Notes under the pieces: model-generated
Seen by the model: the letters and a program-made list of their open reading frames with translations, nothing else
The model's database searches: none
Told to the model about the DNA's origin: nothing
Origin: Anaeramoeba flamelloides
Taxonomy: Eukaryota > Metamonada > Anaeramoebidae
Direction: 5' to 3'
DNA length: 64,000 bases
NCBI GenBank assembly: GCA_027625915.1
Contig: JANTQA010000072.1
Location: 62,001-126,000 of the forward strand
Translations under genes and position numbers: made by a program
Shown: piece after piece, positions 43,101-56,599 of the stretch
How positions within the stretch are numbered: position 1 is the first letter of the stretch
Layout of the letters: every line of letters begins with the position of its first letter

Positions 43101-44510
43101 AATAAAGTAACTGAGAGATTAGAAACTTTTTTAAATTGTGATTTATCACATTTTATAACTTACTTTCAATATTATTATAAAAAAAAAAAACATTCATTTT
43201 TTAAAAATAAAATCAAATACTTACTTAGATGAACAATCCCCATTTAAGCCTGCATAACTAATATCAATATTACAGGTTTCACAATCTAAACCTTTGTTTA
43301 CATAATAAGAATCAGTATGATTTATTCTTTTACAACATTCGTTTTCTTCCAAATAATCAAAACAATTTTCATAGAGGCATGTTCCGATAGCATTATTTGT
43401 TTCTGCCATACAGCCATTGATCTCAGAACACATTAAAACGAGAGCATTTGTAAATAAGCAGTCGTGATTAATTGGGTGACTACAGGTTCCATCACCAGCA
43501 CCTAATCCATCTTCTGATTGTGCACATAAACAATGAGAGCCAACAGGACAATACATTTTGTTATCAGTGTTACAAGTTGTAGGATCCTCAACACAAACTG
43601 AATTTTGGCAACCATATCCAACTTCACAAACAGTGGAGCTTTTACAAGCTTGGCCTCCTTCCTTTGAAAATTTTCTTACACAGGTACCACTGGTTGTATC
43701 GTATGGATCAAAATCACAAACAAAGCTAGCTGCACAAATAATATCAAAATCAACTAAATTTGGTTTGATTGGTGTTAAGCAATCCTCACCTTCGCCAAGT
43801 TGCTTTGTACATTTGTTCGTTGCACCACTGCAAAATAAGCCCTTATCGCATTGTCTTCCTGAGAATTTAGATGGATCGCAAGTAGATCCTTCTGCGCCAC
43901 CAACACAAACACCCCCAGTACATGTTTCAGACCAACACTCAGTTTTATCAGTACACTTGTCACCACAGTCTTTCATATTGGAACATTTTCCTGAAACACA
44001 GATGTTTCCGTAACAGTCACCGTTTTTTGTACAAGTCTCGCCAGTGTTATCTTTTGCACAGAAATAATTCTCACAAAAGAGATTGTCATAACAATAAATA
44101 CTATTGGTGGTATTACAATGTTTTCCTAGACCAACATACTGTCTGTTGCTGCAAGATGCCTCGGGCATAAATGGCCCTTCTAGTGGCGCTGCATAAATTA
44201 CACTTTTTGGAATTAATTTTGTATTTGTTTTGTTTTGTTTTAATTTTTTTTATTTTGGTTATTTATTTTTTATTTTTTTTTTATTAATTTGAGAGAAGAA
44301 GAATCAAGAAAAAAAGAGAAATTTAATATTTTTAAGGAATTTTAAAAAAAAAAAGTTTTAAAAAAAAGAAGAAAAAAAATAAAAAAATAAAAAAAAAAAA
44401 GTAAAAAAAGAAAGAAAAATAAAAAAGAAAAATTTTTTTTTTTTTTTCATTTGAAAAAAGACTTACGATAAAGTAAAAATTAAAGAGAATAGAAGAAAAA
44501 GATGCTTCAT
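37147..44510 (-). CDS. Gene A: giant seven-module cysteine-rich type I membrane protein
   Basis: Four exons on the minus strand (44467-44510, 43225-44202, 39347-42814, 37147-39001) give 6,345 bp, 2,114 residues. Introns of 264, 410 and 345 bp start GTAAGT, GTAAGT and GTAAAT, end AG, and are all phase 2. Exon 1 encodes the signal peptide MKHLFLLFSLIFTLS. Seven modules of about 285 residues follow, starting near residues 51, 343, 630, 915, 1205, 1499 and 1785. Each opens with CY-x-NLWC or similar, then DNTGS-x-C, CYGG-x-C, a CDP...GLFCDS segment and an ECC box. The spacing recalls Dickkopf-N cysteine-rich domains; the rest of the module is unassigned. A Thr/Pro and Asn linker, a membrane span (about 2078-2100) and the tail PKKKKSKKGNYEAL end the protein; YEAL fits a Yxx-Phi endocytic signal. 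It is probably a heavily disulfide-bonded surface or endosomal receptor; ligand unknown. Many overlapping open frames on both strands are shadows of it. Confidence 0.93.
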
Positions 44511-47500
44511 TCTTATTAAAGCAAAAAAAAATTATTTTTCGAAAAGAAAACTTAAAAAAATGAATAAAATTAACAATTTACAAAAACTTTGTGGATGGAA
44601 TTTTTGGAAAACCTTATACCAAAATTGATTTAATAAACTCTTAGTTTTTTCAATCACTCAAATATTAAATTTCTTCATAAAACTTTTTCTTCTGATTTTT
44701 TCTTGGACAAAAAAACTGTTAAAAACAAGAACTTTCTCGATTTCATTTTTCACATTTGAAAAATAACCTATAATGAATAAGTCAAATTTTCTTGTTTTTA
44801 TTTTAAAAATCATCAAGGTTTTTTATTTACGAGTCGTTAATCGTTAATGAACACAGTATGCGAAAACACCAAATGTAAATCGACGTCAATAAAAAACAAG
44901 TTGAAAACGAAAAAAATAAATAACAAAATTTAGAGAAAATAAACAAAAAACACTTTTTAATCATCAAATTTTGCAACAAGTTTGAATTTTTATTAATAAA
45001 AGCTTGATAGATCTATTGTTTTATGTTGAATTGCCTCTGATGCTATTTTGACACTTTAGGGGTTTCTTTTATGAATTTTTCAAAAGGTCATGTAATCAGA
45101 AAAGGAAAAAATTTTGATTTTCCAATTTTTCTTTTTTTACAAGAAAGTTTTCCCATTGATTCGATTGTAATTTATGAACCTATTTTACTATGGTTCATTT
45201 TTATTTCTTTCTTGTTGGGTGAAAGAAAATGAAAAAAAAAAGAAATTTTAGAAAATTTAAGGACAATGTTGTGAGTTCTACAGGTTGTCTATTAAAACAT
45301 TTTAACCCAATCTTAATATAATTGAAAATGTGGGTGAGTGGAAATAATCTACAATTGAGATCAAAAAATCATTTTTATGTGAAATTTTTTTAAATGTAAA
45401 ACCAATTAAAAATTTTTAGAATCTACAAAAATAAAAGGAAAATTAATAATAATTCGTTTAATTAAAAAATGACGATCATTCATAAGTATCTACTTTAAAC
45501 TACTCTGGATTTTTAAAAGATCCTAACCTCTTTGAGTTTTTGTCCATTTAATTACCAGAATTATTACATTAGTGTTATCAAATCATAATAATTCTTTAAA
45601 ATGAATTGTGATTTTGTCATAATTTTTTCACTTTTTTGGTTTTTGTTTTTTTCTTGGATTGGGGTTTCCAATAAATCTACCAATCTCCTTATTTACTCTA
45701 TTTGATTCAGGTCGAATACAGATAAGATATCCACATTTGGTTTATTTTTATCTGTCGATTTTTTATTTTTATTGTTTCTTTAAATACCCAATTACTTGTT
45801 TTCTTACAAATTAGCTGAGGTATTATATATTAGACTTGGTGGAATTTTACATTCATGATCAATTAAAAATTAAATTTTAATTAAGAAGTTAGCTTTTGTG
45901 AAATAATTTTACTATATTGTTATTTACTGATCTTTTAAAAAGTGATGGATTTTTTTTATCAATAATCTTGGAACTAAAAATTTTTTTAAAGTTTTCTGTT
46001 CGAATAAAGTTGGTAGTTTTTTTTTAATTTGTTTCCCTTCCCGTTCCAGGCACCGTGCCATATTTAAATTAACGCCCTCCTATTTTAGTAAAACAGAAAA
46101 CATTGAAAAAAGTTTGAAAAAATTCCTCAAATTTTTAAAATGACTTTTCTTAATTTATTTACAATTTTTTTTTTGAAAGATTGATAGTTACTTTGTAAAA
46201 AGTGTTATTTTAACGATAACCACAAAGTAAAAACATTGTAGAGAAATTATCCATTCCCCTTTGAATTTTATCTGGTTCTTGGATTGAAGATCTAAATGAA
46301 CCTTGTTGTTTTTTTCTCAATGGTGCCCTAATAATTTAAGTTTTTCAATTTTTAAGATTATAATATTAATTTATTAGTAAAACTTCAGGCGAATACCAAT
46401 TATTCCTAAATTTGTATTATTCAGCTTTTTTCTTATTTTACCGTCAAATTTCAATTATAAAAATAATTGATATTTGAAAAAAATGTTAGTAACCACGAAG
46501 AAATAAAATATTTATCTATATTATAACCCACCATGGGCACCTGAAATATCAAAATATATTTATTATGAAAAAAAAAAAAATTCAAAATAATTTGAGTATT
46601 TGGAATGATACCCATACTAAAAAACTTTTTTTTCTCTATAACTTTCATTTTTATTTTTATTATTAAATGGAAACTATTCAACATAAATACCAGATGATCA
46701 CACGGAACATTATATTGGTTTATATATTTTTTTATCCTATGTATACTATGGATAACCTTGGTACAGATTCAACATTCTTTATTTTAAAAAATGAAAGTAA
46801 ATAATTGAATTTTTAAAACAAAATTTAGAAAAAGATCAAGAAAAATTAGAAATTAAAAAGATAAAATAATAATAATAATAAAAGTTAAAACTTCATCTAA
46901 AAACATTTCTCCATATTTCTCAGTATTGAATCTGTCAAATACCATTTCCCACATACTTTTAAATTAAATCTTACCTATGATTTATTTTAATTTACATTTC
47001 TAAATAAGTAAAATTTCAAAAATAGGGGCAGATTTTTAATCAGAAAAAAATTAGTATAATTGTTTTTTAATTTGAATAATAATGTATTTTACTAAAATTT
47101 TTAGAGATAATAACAAAAATAGATTGATAAATTGAAATATAGTATAATCATTTTAATTTTTGAACAATAAATGAAAAAAGAAAAAAATAATAAAAAAAAG
47201 TTTACTTCTGATTTTGAAATTTGGATTATATAATTATTATCAATCAAATTAAAGATACACCTTTACCAAGTGGCAAATCTACACCCGATAGACCAATTTA
47301 TATTAATACGTACTGATTTTTAAACAATAACAATTTAATCTTAAAATTTTCTTTTAAGAATACCCGGTTCGTTTTCTTTACCATTTTGCTTTAATTAATA
47401 ATATTATTAAATTTCTTTTATTTTGTAAGTTTCCCAAATCTCATTTTTGGAAAAGTAGAATATAAAATCCCGAACCCCGTCATTTATAAACCCCACATAC

Positions 47501-49469
47501 CAACACAACCAATTATATAAAAAAATATATCAGGTACACACCCACTTGCCTACAAATCACCCCGATTCATACCAATTCACTATGGACCACCAACTTTACT
47601 TAAGCTATAATAAGAATAAATCCATTTTTTTAAAGATTTAATCACAATCAAGTTGATCAATTATTGCCATTTATTTTATATCCCCCCCCCCCCAAATACA
47701 CCCAACGAAAAATTTAAAATGACGAGGAACATAAAAAACTTTAAAAGAGAATTTGTAAAAAATAAATAGTCTAAAAAATAAACAATGTGGACTTTTTATT
47801 TTTTAGTCTTTCCAATAAAAAAAAGTGAAAATAAAGTACTTTCAAAAAAAAAAAAAACAAAAAATTATTCTTCCCATCCAAACCACACACTTATTTCAGA
47901 CCAAACTTTATTTTATCCCCCCGTTTCTATTTTTTAAATATATATAGATAAAAGAAAAAAATTTTTTTTTTTGAACATTAATGTTTATTTTTTCAAAAAG
48001 AACTATTTCGATAATTGTTTAATTTAAAAAAAAAATCCCCACCTTTTTAAAATAATTGTAAAACTATACCTCGTTATTCAGTATCCCAATTTTTGTTTTG
48101 AAAATAACTAAAATAAGTATTAATTATTTTGTGAAATGTTCATTATAATTTTGATTTTTCAATTTCGAGATCAAAGGGGGGTCAGTAAATAAGACCCCAA
48201 AGTTATTTACTCAGAATCACTTTTAAACCCTTATTTTTGTATTTTTTTACAATTTTTTTATTGGAGTCTTCAATTTATATATATTATTATTTAATAAGTC
48301 TAACATACATAATTAAATCAATATAGTTATTATTTTTTACAAATTAAAAAAAAATGTTAAATATATTCTATTCTTATAAAAAGTTAAAGACATTTTCAAG
48401 TATTTCAGATTAAGGGATTAGTATCGTTATCACCCCATAAATCACCAAAACAATACTGTCTTCAAAAACAATAAAAATTACTAACTGGTAGTTCAAAACT
48501 CTCAAAAAAAAATCTATTATAAAAATTATTAAACAAAAAATTATTACATTTTTTACTAAAGATCACTATAAAAAAGTATTATATTTTGAAAATTTTTTTT
48601 TTATTTATTTTTCAATTCTAAAGCTAAAAAATTGAACCAAACTACCAATATACCATTTTCTAAAAACATACCCTAGAACGACAGACATCGAATTTTTTTT
48701 TTTCATTGTTTTAATTCTAATATTTTACCCTCTAATCATCTAGATAAAATTCCAAAGACTATTTATTATTATTTCCTTTATATAAAACTATTTGGATTTT
48801 CAAAATATTTCCAAAATTGATAATTATTGATCAAAATAATCTATTGGTTAATGACACAATATTTTAAAAAAAAATCAAATTTTTAATAACAATTTATACA
48901 TTTCAAGACAAATGTGAGAAAGATATTTTTCGAGATGAAGTCTTAAGATTGACCATTCAACCTTTATCTTTGTCTCAAAAATACAGATTTTTATCTAAAA
49001 TTTTTTGGGTTTTTTTCCAATACAAGGATCGTTAATAATTGATGAGATTATCTTTTAATACTACTTAACTAATCTGATTTGTCGAGACATTTGAACACCA
49101 TTATGTGCTAATGTGGTTTACATTTAATAACAGCACACTTTAATTTTAGATCTATCTGTGAATACACCAACCCCTTAAAATTTAAAAAAACTTGGTTTCA
49201 AATATAAAAAGAAAAAAATCAAAAAAAAGAAAGTGTGATTTTAATATTTCTTAATCCAAATTCTCAATTAACCCCAAAAAATGGGAATAAAAACCTTAAT
49301 CGAAACAAAATTTTTAAAAATTTCAGGAAATAATTCAGAAATATTTACTGTTTCTCTTTCCAATTTTTGTGGGCTTTATAAATTTGGTTGTGGTTTAGGT
49401 TTTTTCTCTTTTCAATTTTATAAATTGAAACAAGAAAAACTGGTTTATTTGAAAAAACCAAGAAAATTG
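44511..49469. other. Gene-free stretch
   Basis: About 5 kb without a credible gene. Landmarks are a short palindrome GGCACCGTGCC at about 46050, C-rich tracts on the plus strand at about 47460-47700 (including a run of 13-14 C) and 47870-47925, and a GGGGTC...GACCCC hairpin at about 48178-48200. The open frame at 46451-46684 minus is low-complexity. Confidence 0.5.
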
Positions 49470-50567
49470 TTACCCATAAATACCTAATAAAGCGCCACCG
49501 CCTATTGCAAAAACAAAACAAAAGGCAAAGTAAATAATATTTTTCCCTGTAATTTCTTTAAAAAGAATAATTCCTGATAAGGAAGACACTAACACTGCTA
49601 ATTGTGTAAGAGGGTATCCTATCGAGAGTCCAAGGGGTGAAAGAATGGTGACTATTGAACAGATATTCCCAAAGCACCAGATTAATCCTGAAGACAAGGC
49701 AAAATAGCATATTTTGAAATGGAACAATTCAAGAACCTTTTGACCTTCCAATTTCTTTTTAATGCAAAAGATGATTGTTATTAATGTGATGGCAGAAAAT
49801 GAGCCTATTCCAAAGGACATTGGCACCATAAGCCCTTGGTATTCCGGCTTTGCTAATTTCAACGGAGCATAGGACGATCCACCACAAATGCCAACCAAAA
49901 GAACACCAATCCATCCCATAAAATTTGAGACCTTTTTTACTCCTTTTGGATCCGCTTGACCCATTTTGCTATCCTCGACATTCACCATTGATTCCACTTT
50001 GGGTATTAAATTTTCTTCACTTAAATTGCCCGATGAAGACAGCGAGAGTTCTTGATCTTGGTGCTTTGATTTTGCAAAATTGATCTTTTCTTCCTCCCTG
50101 CTTCTTATTTTTTCTTCGCTTTTTGAAGCGCCACCTTCATTCCTTGGCACTTTAATTAGTAACAATATACCACCGAATAATAGGACTAGGCCAACAATGG
50201 TTAAAGCCGTGTTTTTCATTTCGTGGCCATAGATTTGCCCCCAACAAAAGCTTACAAACATTACAAGCACAGACCACATGGAAATGCCCACAGTCAAGCC
50301 AATAGACTGAACAACCAAAACAGATCCAAAGCACGATGGAACCCAAATGAAGCCCGCAAGGACACCGTAAATACTTACAACGAAGGGCTCCTTGAATAAC
50401 AAAAAGAAGGGCACAAGAAAGACCATAAAAGAAAGATAAAAACTATAAATTACAGAATGCATATTTGCTTTCAAAACCTTCTTATGCTTCATCGGTACGC
50501 CAAAGAGCCCAAAGCCAATTATTCCTCCAAAAACTGCTAACCACCCAACTTTTCTTGAAAAGACCAT
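49470..50567 (-). CDS. TMEM144: TMEM144-type multi-span membrane protein (drug/metabolite transporter-like)
   Basis: An uninterrupted frame of 365 codons starts at ATG 50565-50567 (MVFSRKVGWLAVFGGIIGFG). The frame is open 8 codons further upstream without an ATG. The N-terminal half opens with a hydrophobic segment ending FGLFGVPMK, the conserved start of TMEM144 proteins, followed by four further hydrophobic segments. A charged hydrophilic loop of about 80 residues (EEKIRSREEEKINF) separates it from five more spans in the C-terminal half, giving a 5+5 layout as in the drug/metabolite transporter superfamily. The substrate of the family is not established; a carbohydrate has been proposed. 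The length is close to the usual 340-400. No intron. It is G+C richer than its flanks. Confidence 0.85.
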   Translation of the reverse strand: MVFSRKVGWLAVFGGIIGFGLFGVPMKHKKVLKANMHSVIYSFYLSFMVFLVPFFLLFKEPFVVSIYGVLAGFIWVPSCFGSVLVVQSIGLTVGISMWSVLVMFVSFCWGQIYGHEMKNTALTIVGLVLLFGGILLLIKVPRNEGGASKSEEKIRSREEEKINFAKSKHQDQELSLSSSGNLSEENLIPKVESMVNVEDSKMGQADPKGVKKVSNFMGWIGVLLVGICGGSSYAPLKLAKPEYQGLMVPMSFGIGSFSAITLITIIFCIKKKLEGQKVLELFHFKICYFALSSGLIWCFGNICSIVTILSPLGLSIGYPLTQLAVLVSSLSGIILFKEITGKNIIYFAFCFVFAIGGGALLGIYG

Positions 50568-51939
50568 TGTATTTCGAAAGAGGAAAATCAAAAAATAAAA
50601 TATTTTTCGGAATTTTCAATCTAAACTTGTTGTCAATTTGTTTTCTCAGCGGTGAGTTTAAAATTGAAAAAGAATTCGAATTAATTTGTAAAAAAGCCAT
50701 TACGTCTCTTAGATCTTTGGAACTTGTCTTTAAATATTCAATTTTTCAAGAAGTTGTTTTTTTTTATTAATTGTTTTTGGTTTATATTTAAAAAGTATAA
50801 TTAATTTGGTGTTTTGGAAATGTTTGTTTAAGGGTTAAATATTCTTGTTTGGTGCATCCGTTCTGTAAGAAAATTGTCAAATGGAATATAAAGTCAATTT
50901 TGTTTTGATTGTAAAATATAAGTAAACGGAAGATTTGATTTTTTTTCTCAAAGGAAGTAAAAAAAAATGATTAAAAATATAGAAAAAATTAACAATTATA
51001 CTGATATTTGTAATGAAAAGAAAAATCCAAATATTTCCAGAAACTGAAATTTAGTCATTTCCAATTTTCTAAATTGGAACTTTAATTGAAAACAGTAGTA
51101 AAATTGGATAGTTTTTTGGCTTTTTGTAGTTACCATTTTCTTCTTCAAGTGAAATTGTTAAAAAGCTTTTAAACTGTAGGTATTTTTCAGTTTTAAGGAA
51201 TTTCAGGTTTAGATATCTTTATTGATCAGTCTCAAAAAAAATCAAAAAATATTTGAAAAATTATCCATTTTAATCTCTTTTTATAATTAAAACTGATCTG
51301 CCAATTTTTAAAATTTGACAAATTTTTTCTGGAATGGTAATACCTTATGTCTAAATGATTATTGATAAGGAAACAAAAACCAAAGAATTGGAAAATTACT
51401 CATGAAGACCAATAGCTTGATTATCCAATTTTAAGTTATAATATTTTAATATCAACATGAAGATCAATAAACTTTATTCTGTATCTTATGTTTTTTTAAC
51501 ATAGGTTAGCTTTATGTCTTTCTTTATCTTTTTTTAATTTATATAAGAATATTTGCCCTTTTATTTTTTGACTTTGTTTTTTTGATCATGATATCTTATT
51601 CATATCAAAGATTTAATTTCCATTCGTTTAGTTTTCTTGATATGTCATTTTATAACAACCAATAGAAAACCTATTAAAGATAAAAAGAATAATATCTTAT
51701 AAAGTTAAATAAATAAAAAAATTATTTAAAAATGAAAAATATCTTATAATAGAATTGAATATTTTATTCTTTCTACTAATAAATTCCAAAAAAGTAGAAA
51801 TTGTTTCTTTTGAATTACTTTATTTTTTTTTATTTCAAAAACTTGATCTGTAAATTAATTTTTAGAGTAAATATTTTTGATAATTGTACAATTTTTGAAT
51901 GTTTCTTCGTCTTTAAATCAATAACAATTCTTTCTTCCC

Positions 51940-51941
<2 letters not shown>

Positions 51942-51975
<34 letters not shown>
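51942..51975. repeat. TA microsatellite
   Basis: About 17 TA units. Confidence 0.9.
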
Positions 51976-51980
<5 letters not shown>

Positions 51981-53764
51981 TTGTACTCTAAATAGATATA
52001 TTTCAATTGAAAATTTAAGAATAAAAAATTGATAAAAAAAAAAAAAAAGGAAACATAACTCTTCAGTTAAAAACCGATGAAATTTATAAATTTCAACATT
52101 TTTTAAATAAAAAACACCGATAATGTTTTAAAAACTTGCTTACTTTTCGGAAAGTGTGTATTTTCTTATATCAATTCAAACTTATGATTCGAATAATGTT
52201 TTCACCAAGTTGATACTATAAAAATTAATAGAAGATTTTCTTTCCACCCACCAATTAAGACTAATACTCATTTATTTCTATTTAACCAAACAAAAGAATC
52301 AAACAAAATAGTTTTTTAGGCTGTAAAAAAATTATGATATGAGAAAAAAGTGTTATTTTTTTTTTTTTAAATTTATAAATTCAATTAAAAGTAAACAAAT
52401 TAATTTTTATTAAAACAAGAACTTTCTAAAGTTCAATAAGAATTCAAGTAAGGACAAAAACCTTTTAAAAAACAGAAAATCAATTTTGAACTTTACTTCT
52501 ATAAAAGTGGATCAAAAAAATTCAAAATTCAATTATTTTTTTTTATAAAAGATCCGATTCCAAATATAAACAAATAAATTGAATAATAAATATCTGAGAA
52601 AGGTTGATTATCTTGGTAAATCAGTCATATAAATCGAACTCTTTTCCGAAAAAATGATATACTCCAATTCCTCAGCAACATTGAAAAAAAAAAAAACACT
52701 AATCATTTTTCGACCTACAATTGAAGATCAACAATTATTCTCATTGAAATTAATATCATTTTCTTCATTAATTTTCACTTTTAAATAATATTGTAATAAT
52801 TCATTTTTACTTGGGGAACAAAGACCTTGAAATAATTTTTTTTTTTTTGGAAAAATTGAAAAGCAAAAAAAAACATTAAAAAAGCAAAAAAACTGTGAAA
52901 AAATGATTTCAATATTGAATTTTACCAAATTAATTTTTTTATTCTAATAATAAATTCAATATTTTTATACACATGTAATTCATTGATTTCAACTGAACAA
53001 GCATGGATAGTAATACCTTAGATTCTCTTAATTCCAATTTCATTAAAACAACTTCAGAAGATTTAGGTAAAACAATACTTTCTTTTAAAAAAAAATCTTA
53101 ATTGAAATCAAAAAAGAAGACTTTGTTCTATTTTTTAATTTTTCGTATTGTTAATGTTAGGATAAAAACAAGTCTTATTTACCCCTCTACTGAAATTTCT
53201 TTTATTTATACACAAGCACATCTTCGATCCTTCATCTCGATATTCAATATTATTTTTCAAAAAAAAATTTTTTTAAGGTTCTATTAATATTTACAATTAA
53301 AACTGTAAAAATTCCAAAATTGCCCATTTTATCAATTTCTTTATCTTAATAAGAAGAAAGTTCTTCAAAAGTACAATTAAATAATTTATAAACAAGGATT
53401 ATATCTGAAAGTCCTAAATAATAAGATTTGAAATTTTCTAAAAATGAACTTTTCATTCATTCTTAACACTTGATTACAATTAATAATACTTATTAAATTC
53501 TACTGAAAATTCAACCTATCTTGATAAAAATGAAATTAAGACAACCCAAACCAAGAGAATAAAAGTCAGAAATTTTTTATCAAATAAATCCCATTCGAAA
53601 TATTTCAACACACCCAAAAGTAATAATTCGTAAAAAAAACCCCAATTTATTATATTTTTCCAAAATTAATTTAATACCATATTAAAGTTACGCAATATAA
53701 ATTTTTTAACAAGAAATAATTTTTTTCCAAAAAAAAGCAAAAAATATGAAACTAAAAAATCAAA

Positions 53765-54108
53765 CATTTGTGTGTCCAAAATGATGAAACGAGCTGAAAA
53801 TAAAATTGTATTGGTAAATTTGTTGAAATTTCACCAACAATTGTTGATCTATCAAATGAAAAGATCCCAAAAAAAGATTGTATCTGATTTTTCTATTTAA
53901 CAAACTCAACTTTAACCTTCTATCAACCATCAAAATAAATACACATATTCAACAAAATATATTATGTAATTGGAAAAAAGGAAGGAAAAAAAAAAAAAAC
54001 AGAAAAGAAAAAAAAAATAAGTTTTTAAAAACATAATTAATTTCAAATTAAATATAAAAAGTAATATTATTATTTTTTCAGCTGTTTAAAGCGTGTCCAA
54101 TTTTTTTG
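53765..54108 (-). mobile_element. Second copy of the GGACACA-ended element (partial)
   Basis: On the minus strand the sequence starts AAATTGGACACGCTTTAAAC (54108 downward), close to the left end of the element at 27283. It contains the FDRSTIVGEISTNLPI segment (about 53800-53850) and GGACACAC near 53770 at the same spacing as in that element. A matching outer end below 53765 was not found. Confidence 0.45.
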
Positions 54109-56599
54109 AATTTAGTCCCCTTTAAAATTTCATTTTAAAACTTATAGCTAGTTGCACATTTAAAAAACATGACTTGAATGAAATTTAAGGCACAAAAAAA
54201 CCCCAAATTAAGCTCAAAATTTGGATTTTTTCTAAACAAAATTTATTTTACTCGAATATTGAATTTTTTTCCTTCATTTGAGAATTTTTGGCACCCCAAA
54301 TTTTTTTCAAAGTCTGAATCTTTGAAATGGAACTGTCTTTATTAACTTCAATAAAGTATCTTTTTTATAAACATTATTACCGAGGTTCTTAATTAATGTA
54401 CAAAATTTCGCAAAAAAAAAAATAAGAACACTTTTTTTTCTATCTTTTTTTTTTCAGAGAATGATAACCCTTTTTTTTTTTTTTGATTTTGGTATTTTGA
54501 TAAAAGAAAATGAATATTTTTTTTTGTGAAAAATGTTAAAACTCCAAGCAGTAATAAAAATATTGTTATGATAAACAATACTCACTATTTTAATACTTAA
54601 AAACCGAAAAAGTTTTAATTTTATCTTCCACCCAGATAATTACCCACTTTTTTCAAATACCTTAAAAAATCTCATACTCTTTAAAAAATTTTCACTATAA
54701 TATATTATTTACCCGTTAAAACCGATTGTAAACAAAGAAAGACTTAAAACATTCGAAACACAATGTTGTTTTTTATAAAGTAATAAATCGATGATATAAT
54801 AATTTTTTTATTCAATTTTTTTTTATGGTCAATTAATTTTCATTTAAAATTTATAAAATCCATTCTATTACAGAATTAATAATATTTATCCACTTTATTC
54901 TCGAACTATGAATTAAAAAATTATATGTTATAACAAAAAAAAAAAAAACCAAAACAAGAAGGGTTTATAAAATTGAATTTTGAATTAATGATTTTATATA
55001 ATTTCTTTCAGAAATAAATAAAAAAAATATGATATATTGAAAAAAATATTTTAATTTAATACATGATGAAACATTAAAAAAATTAAAAAATCAAAAGTTA
55101 TTTCTCAATTTTGATACATCGTATTATTTTTTATTAGAACTTACTCACCATAATTTATTTAACTAAATTTAGGAATTTAATGTAACAGAATTTCTTTTAT
55201 GTAAAATATATTATTTAATTTATAACTTTAAATATATTTTCTGAATATAATTTTTTTTATATATAAATTATAATTTGAAGTAAAAATATAAAAATAAAAA
55301 TATTTTAAAGGTAATTATATCTACTGAATACCAGAACAATCAGATAATTTAACTAGAAGAAAAATATTTGAATAAAAAAAAAATTCAAGAGATCAAATAA
55401 TAATTTTGATCTTACCCAAAAGATTAAAAAAAGAATTAATAATATATAATATCTTAAATAGGAAGTTTTTCAAAATATAAAATATGAAAAAAAATTGATT
55501 TATTAATTAATTTAGTTACTAATTAAGATAAGACTCAGAAAATAAAATAACGAATACCTAACATTTTTTTTTTTTTTTTGTTTCATTATTTGAATTAAAT
55601 AATTTATTGATTTTTTTGATCTTGAAGATCTTTTAATTTATTAAAAATCACCTCATTAAAAATTCTGTCTTGTAATTCCTAATCTGTAATTTCTGTTTCA
55701 TATTTCAATTTTTGTTAACATATTAGATAAAAAGATGGTTGATCTTGAAAATTTTTCAAATGAATTTTATTTGTAATTTCTGTAAATTCTTACATTGTAT
55801 GTGAACTTATTTCAAAGAAATCCTATTTTTCAAAAACTTTGAAAAAAATATTTTTCCATATGAAAGTTATTTTAAAACAGTATTAACTAAAAGTTCAGAA
55901 GATATAGCAATTTTTCAAAAATGAGATCTTTTTCAGAATTAAAACCTTTTTGGAGTTTTCTATTTGAAAAAAAGTCAAATCTTTTTGAGAATTAAAACTT
56001 TTTAAATTTTGTTTTTTAATAAAGAGAAAACTTTTTTAGAATGAAATATTTTTGAAAATTTTCGATTTTAGTAAAGTGGGAAACCAACACCTAAAAGCAG
56101 GATAGAAACTGGAGCCCGAATAAAAGCACTTTTTTTTAAAACAGTCACTTGCTCAAAATTGAAAACTTTAAAAAAGTTTTAATTCTGACAATCTTGATAA
56201 AAAAAATTCCACACTTTTTTAAAAAATAGTTGTATGACCTAAAAAGAACCTCTTTAAAGCTTTTAATCTGTTTTAAAGTCCCCTTTGAAAATCTTTGGGT
56301 CAAACTTTTTTAAAATGTCTCTATTTTAAAAAATAGCTAGTTCACTTAAATTGAGCGATTATCTGATCTGTTTCAGAACTATTTTGACAAGATTTTTTTT
56401 TTTCAAATTTTGTTTAAATTACTTGAAATCATTTTTGTACATAAAAGTTGGAAAGTTGGTACAGATGTTAAAAATAATGGGTTAGGTTTTATGATTTTTT
56501 TCTTTTTAGAGTTGCTACTTATTAAATCTGATTGATCATGAATTTAAAATTTGATTTTGATTTGAAAAATTCTGTCTAAATTTTTAAAAAATTGTTTGA

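Larger units (their letters stand above)
50568..56599. other. Gene-free stretch with repeat remains
   Basis: Six kilobases of AT-rich sequence. A TA microsatellite lies at 51942-51975. A short frame at 53003-53065 (+) begins MDSNTLDSLNSNFIKTTSED and ends at GTAAAA, like a first exon, but no acceptor exon continues it convincingly. The segment 53760-54110 belongs to the GGACACA element family described separately, and 54150-54345 to the AAGGCACAAAA repeat also seen near 560. Confidence 0.45.

Noticed and set aside
53003-53287. Possible first exon MDSNTLDSLNSNFIK... with donor GTAAAA and a following frame at 53102-53287
   Set aside because: Joining the donor to the nearest acceptor gives an immediate stop; no other acceptor exon looks coding.
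53782-53902. Plus-strand frame MMKRAENKIVLVNLLKFHQQ...
   Set aside because: It is antisense to the conserved FDRSTIVG segment of the GGACACA element and is not conserved in the other copy.
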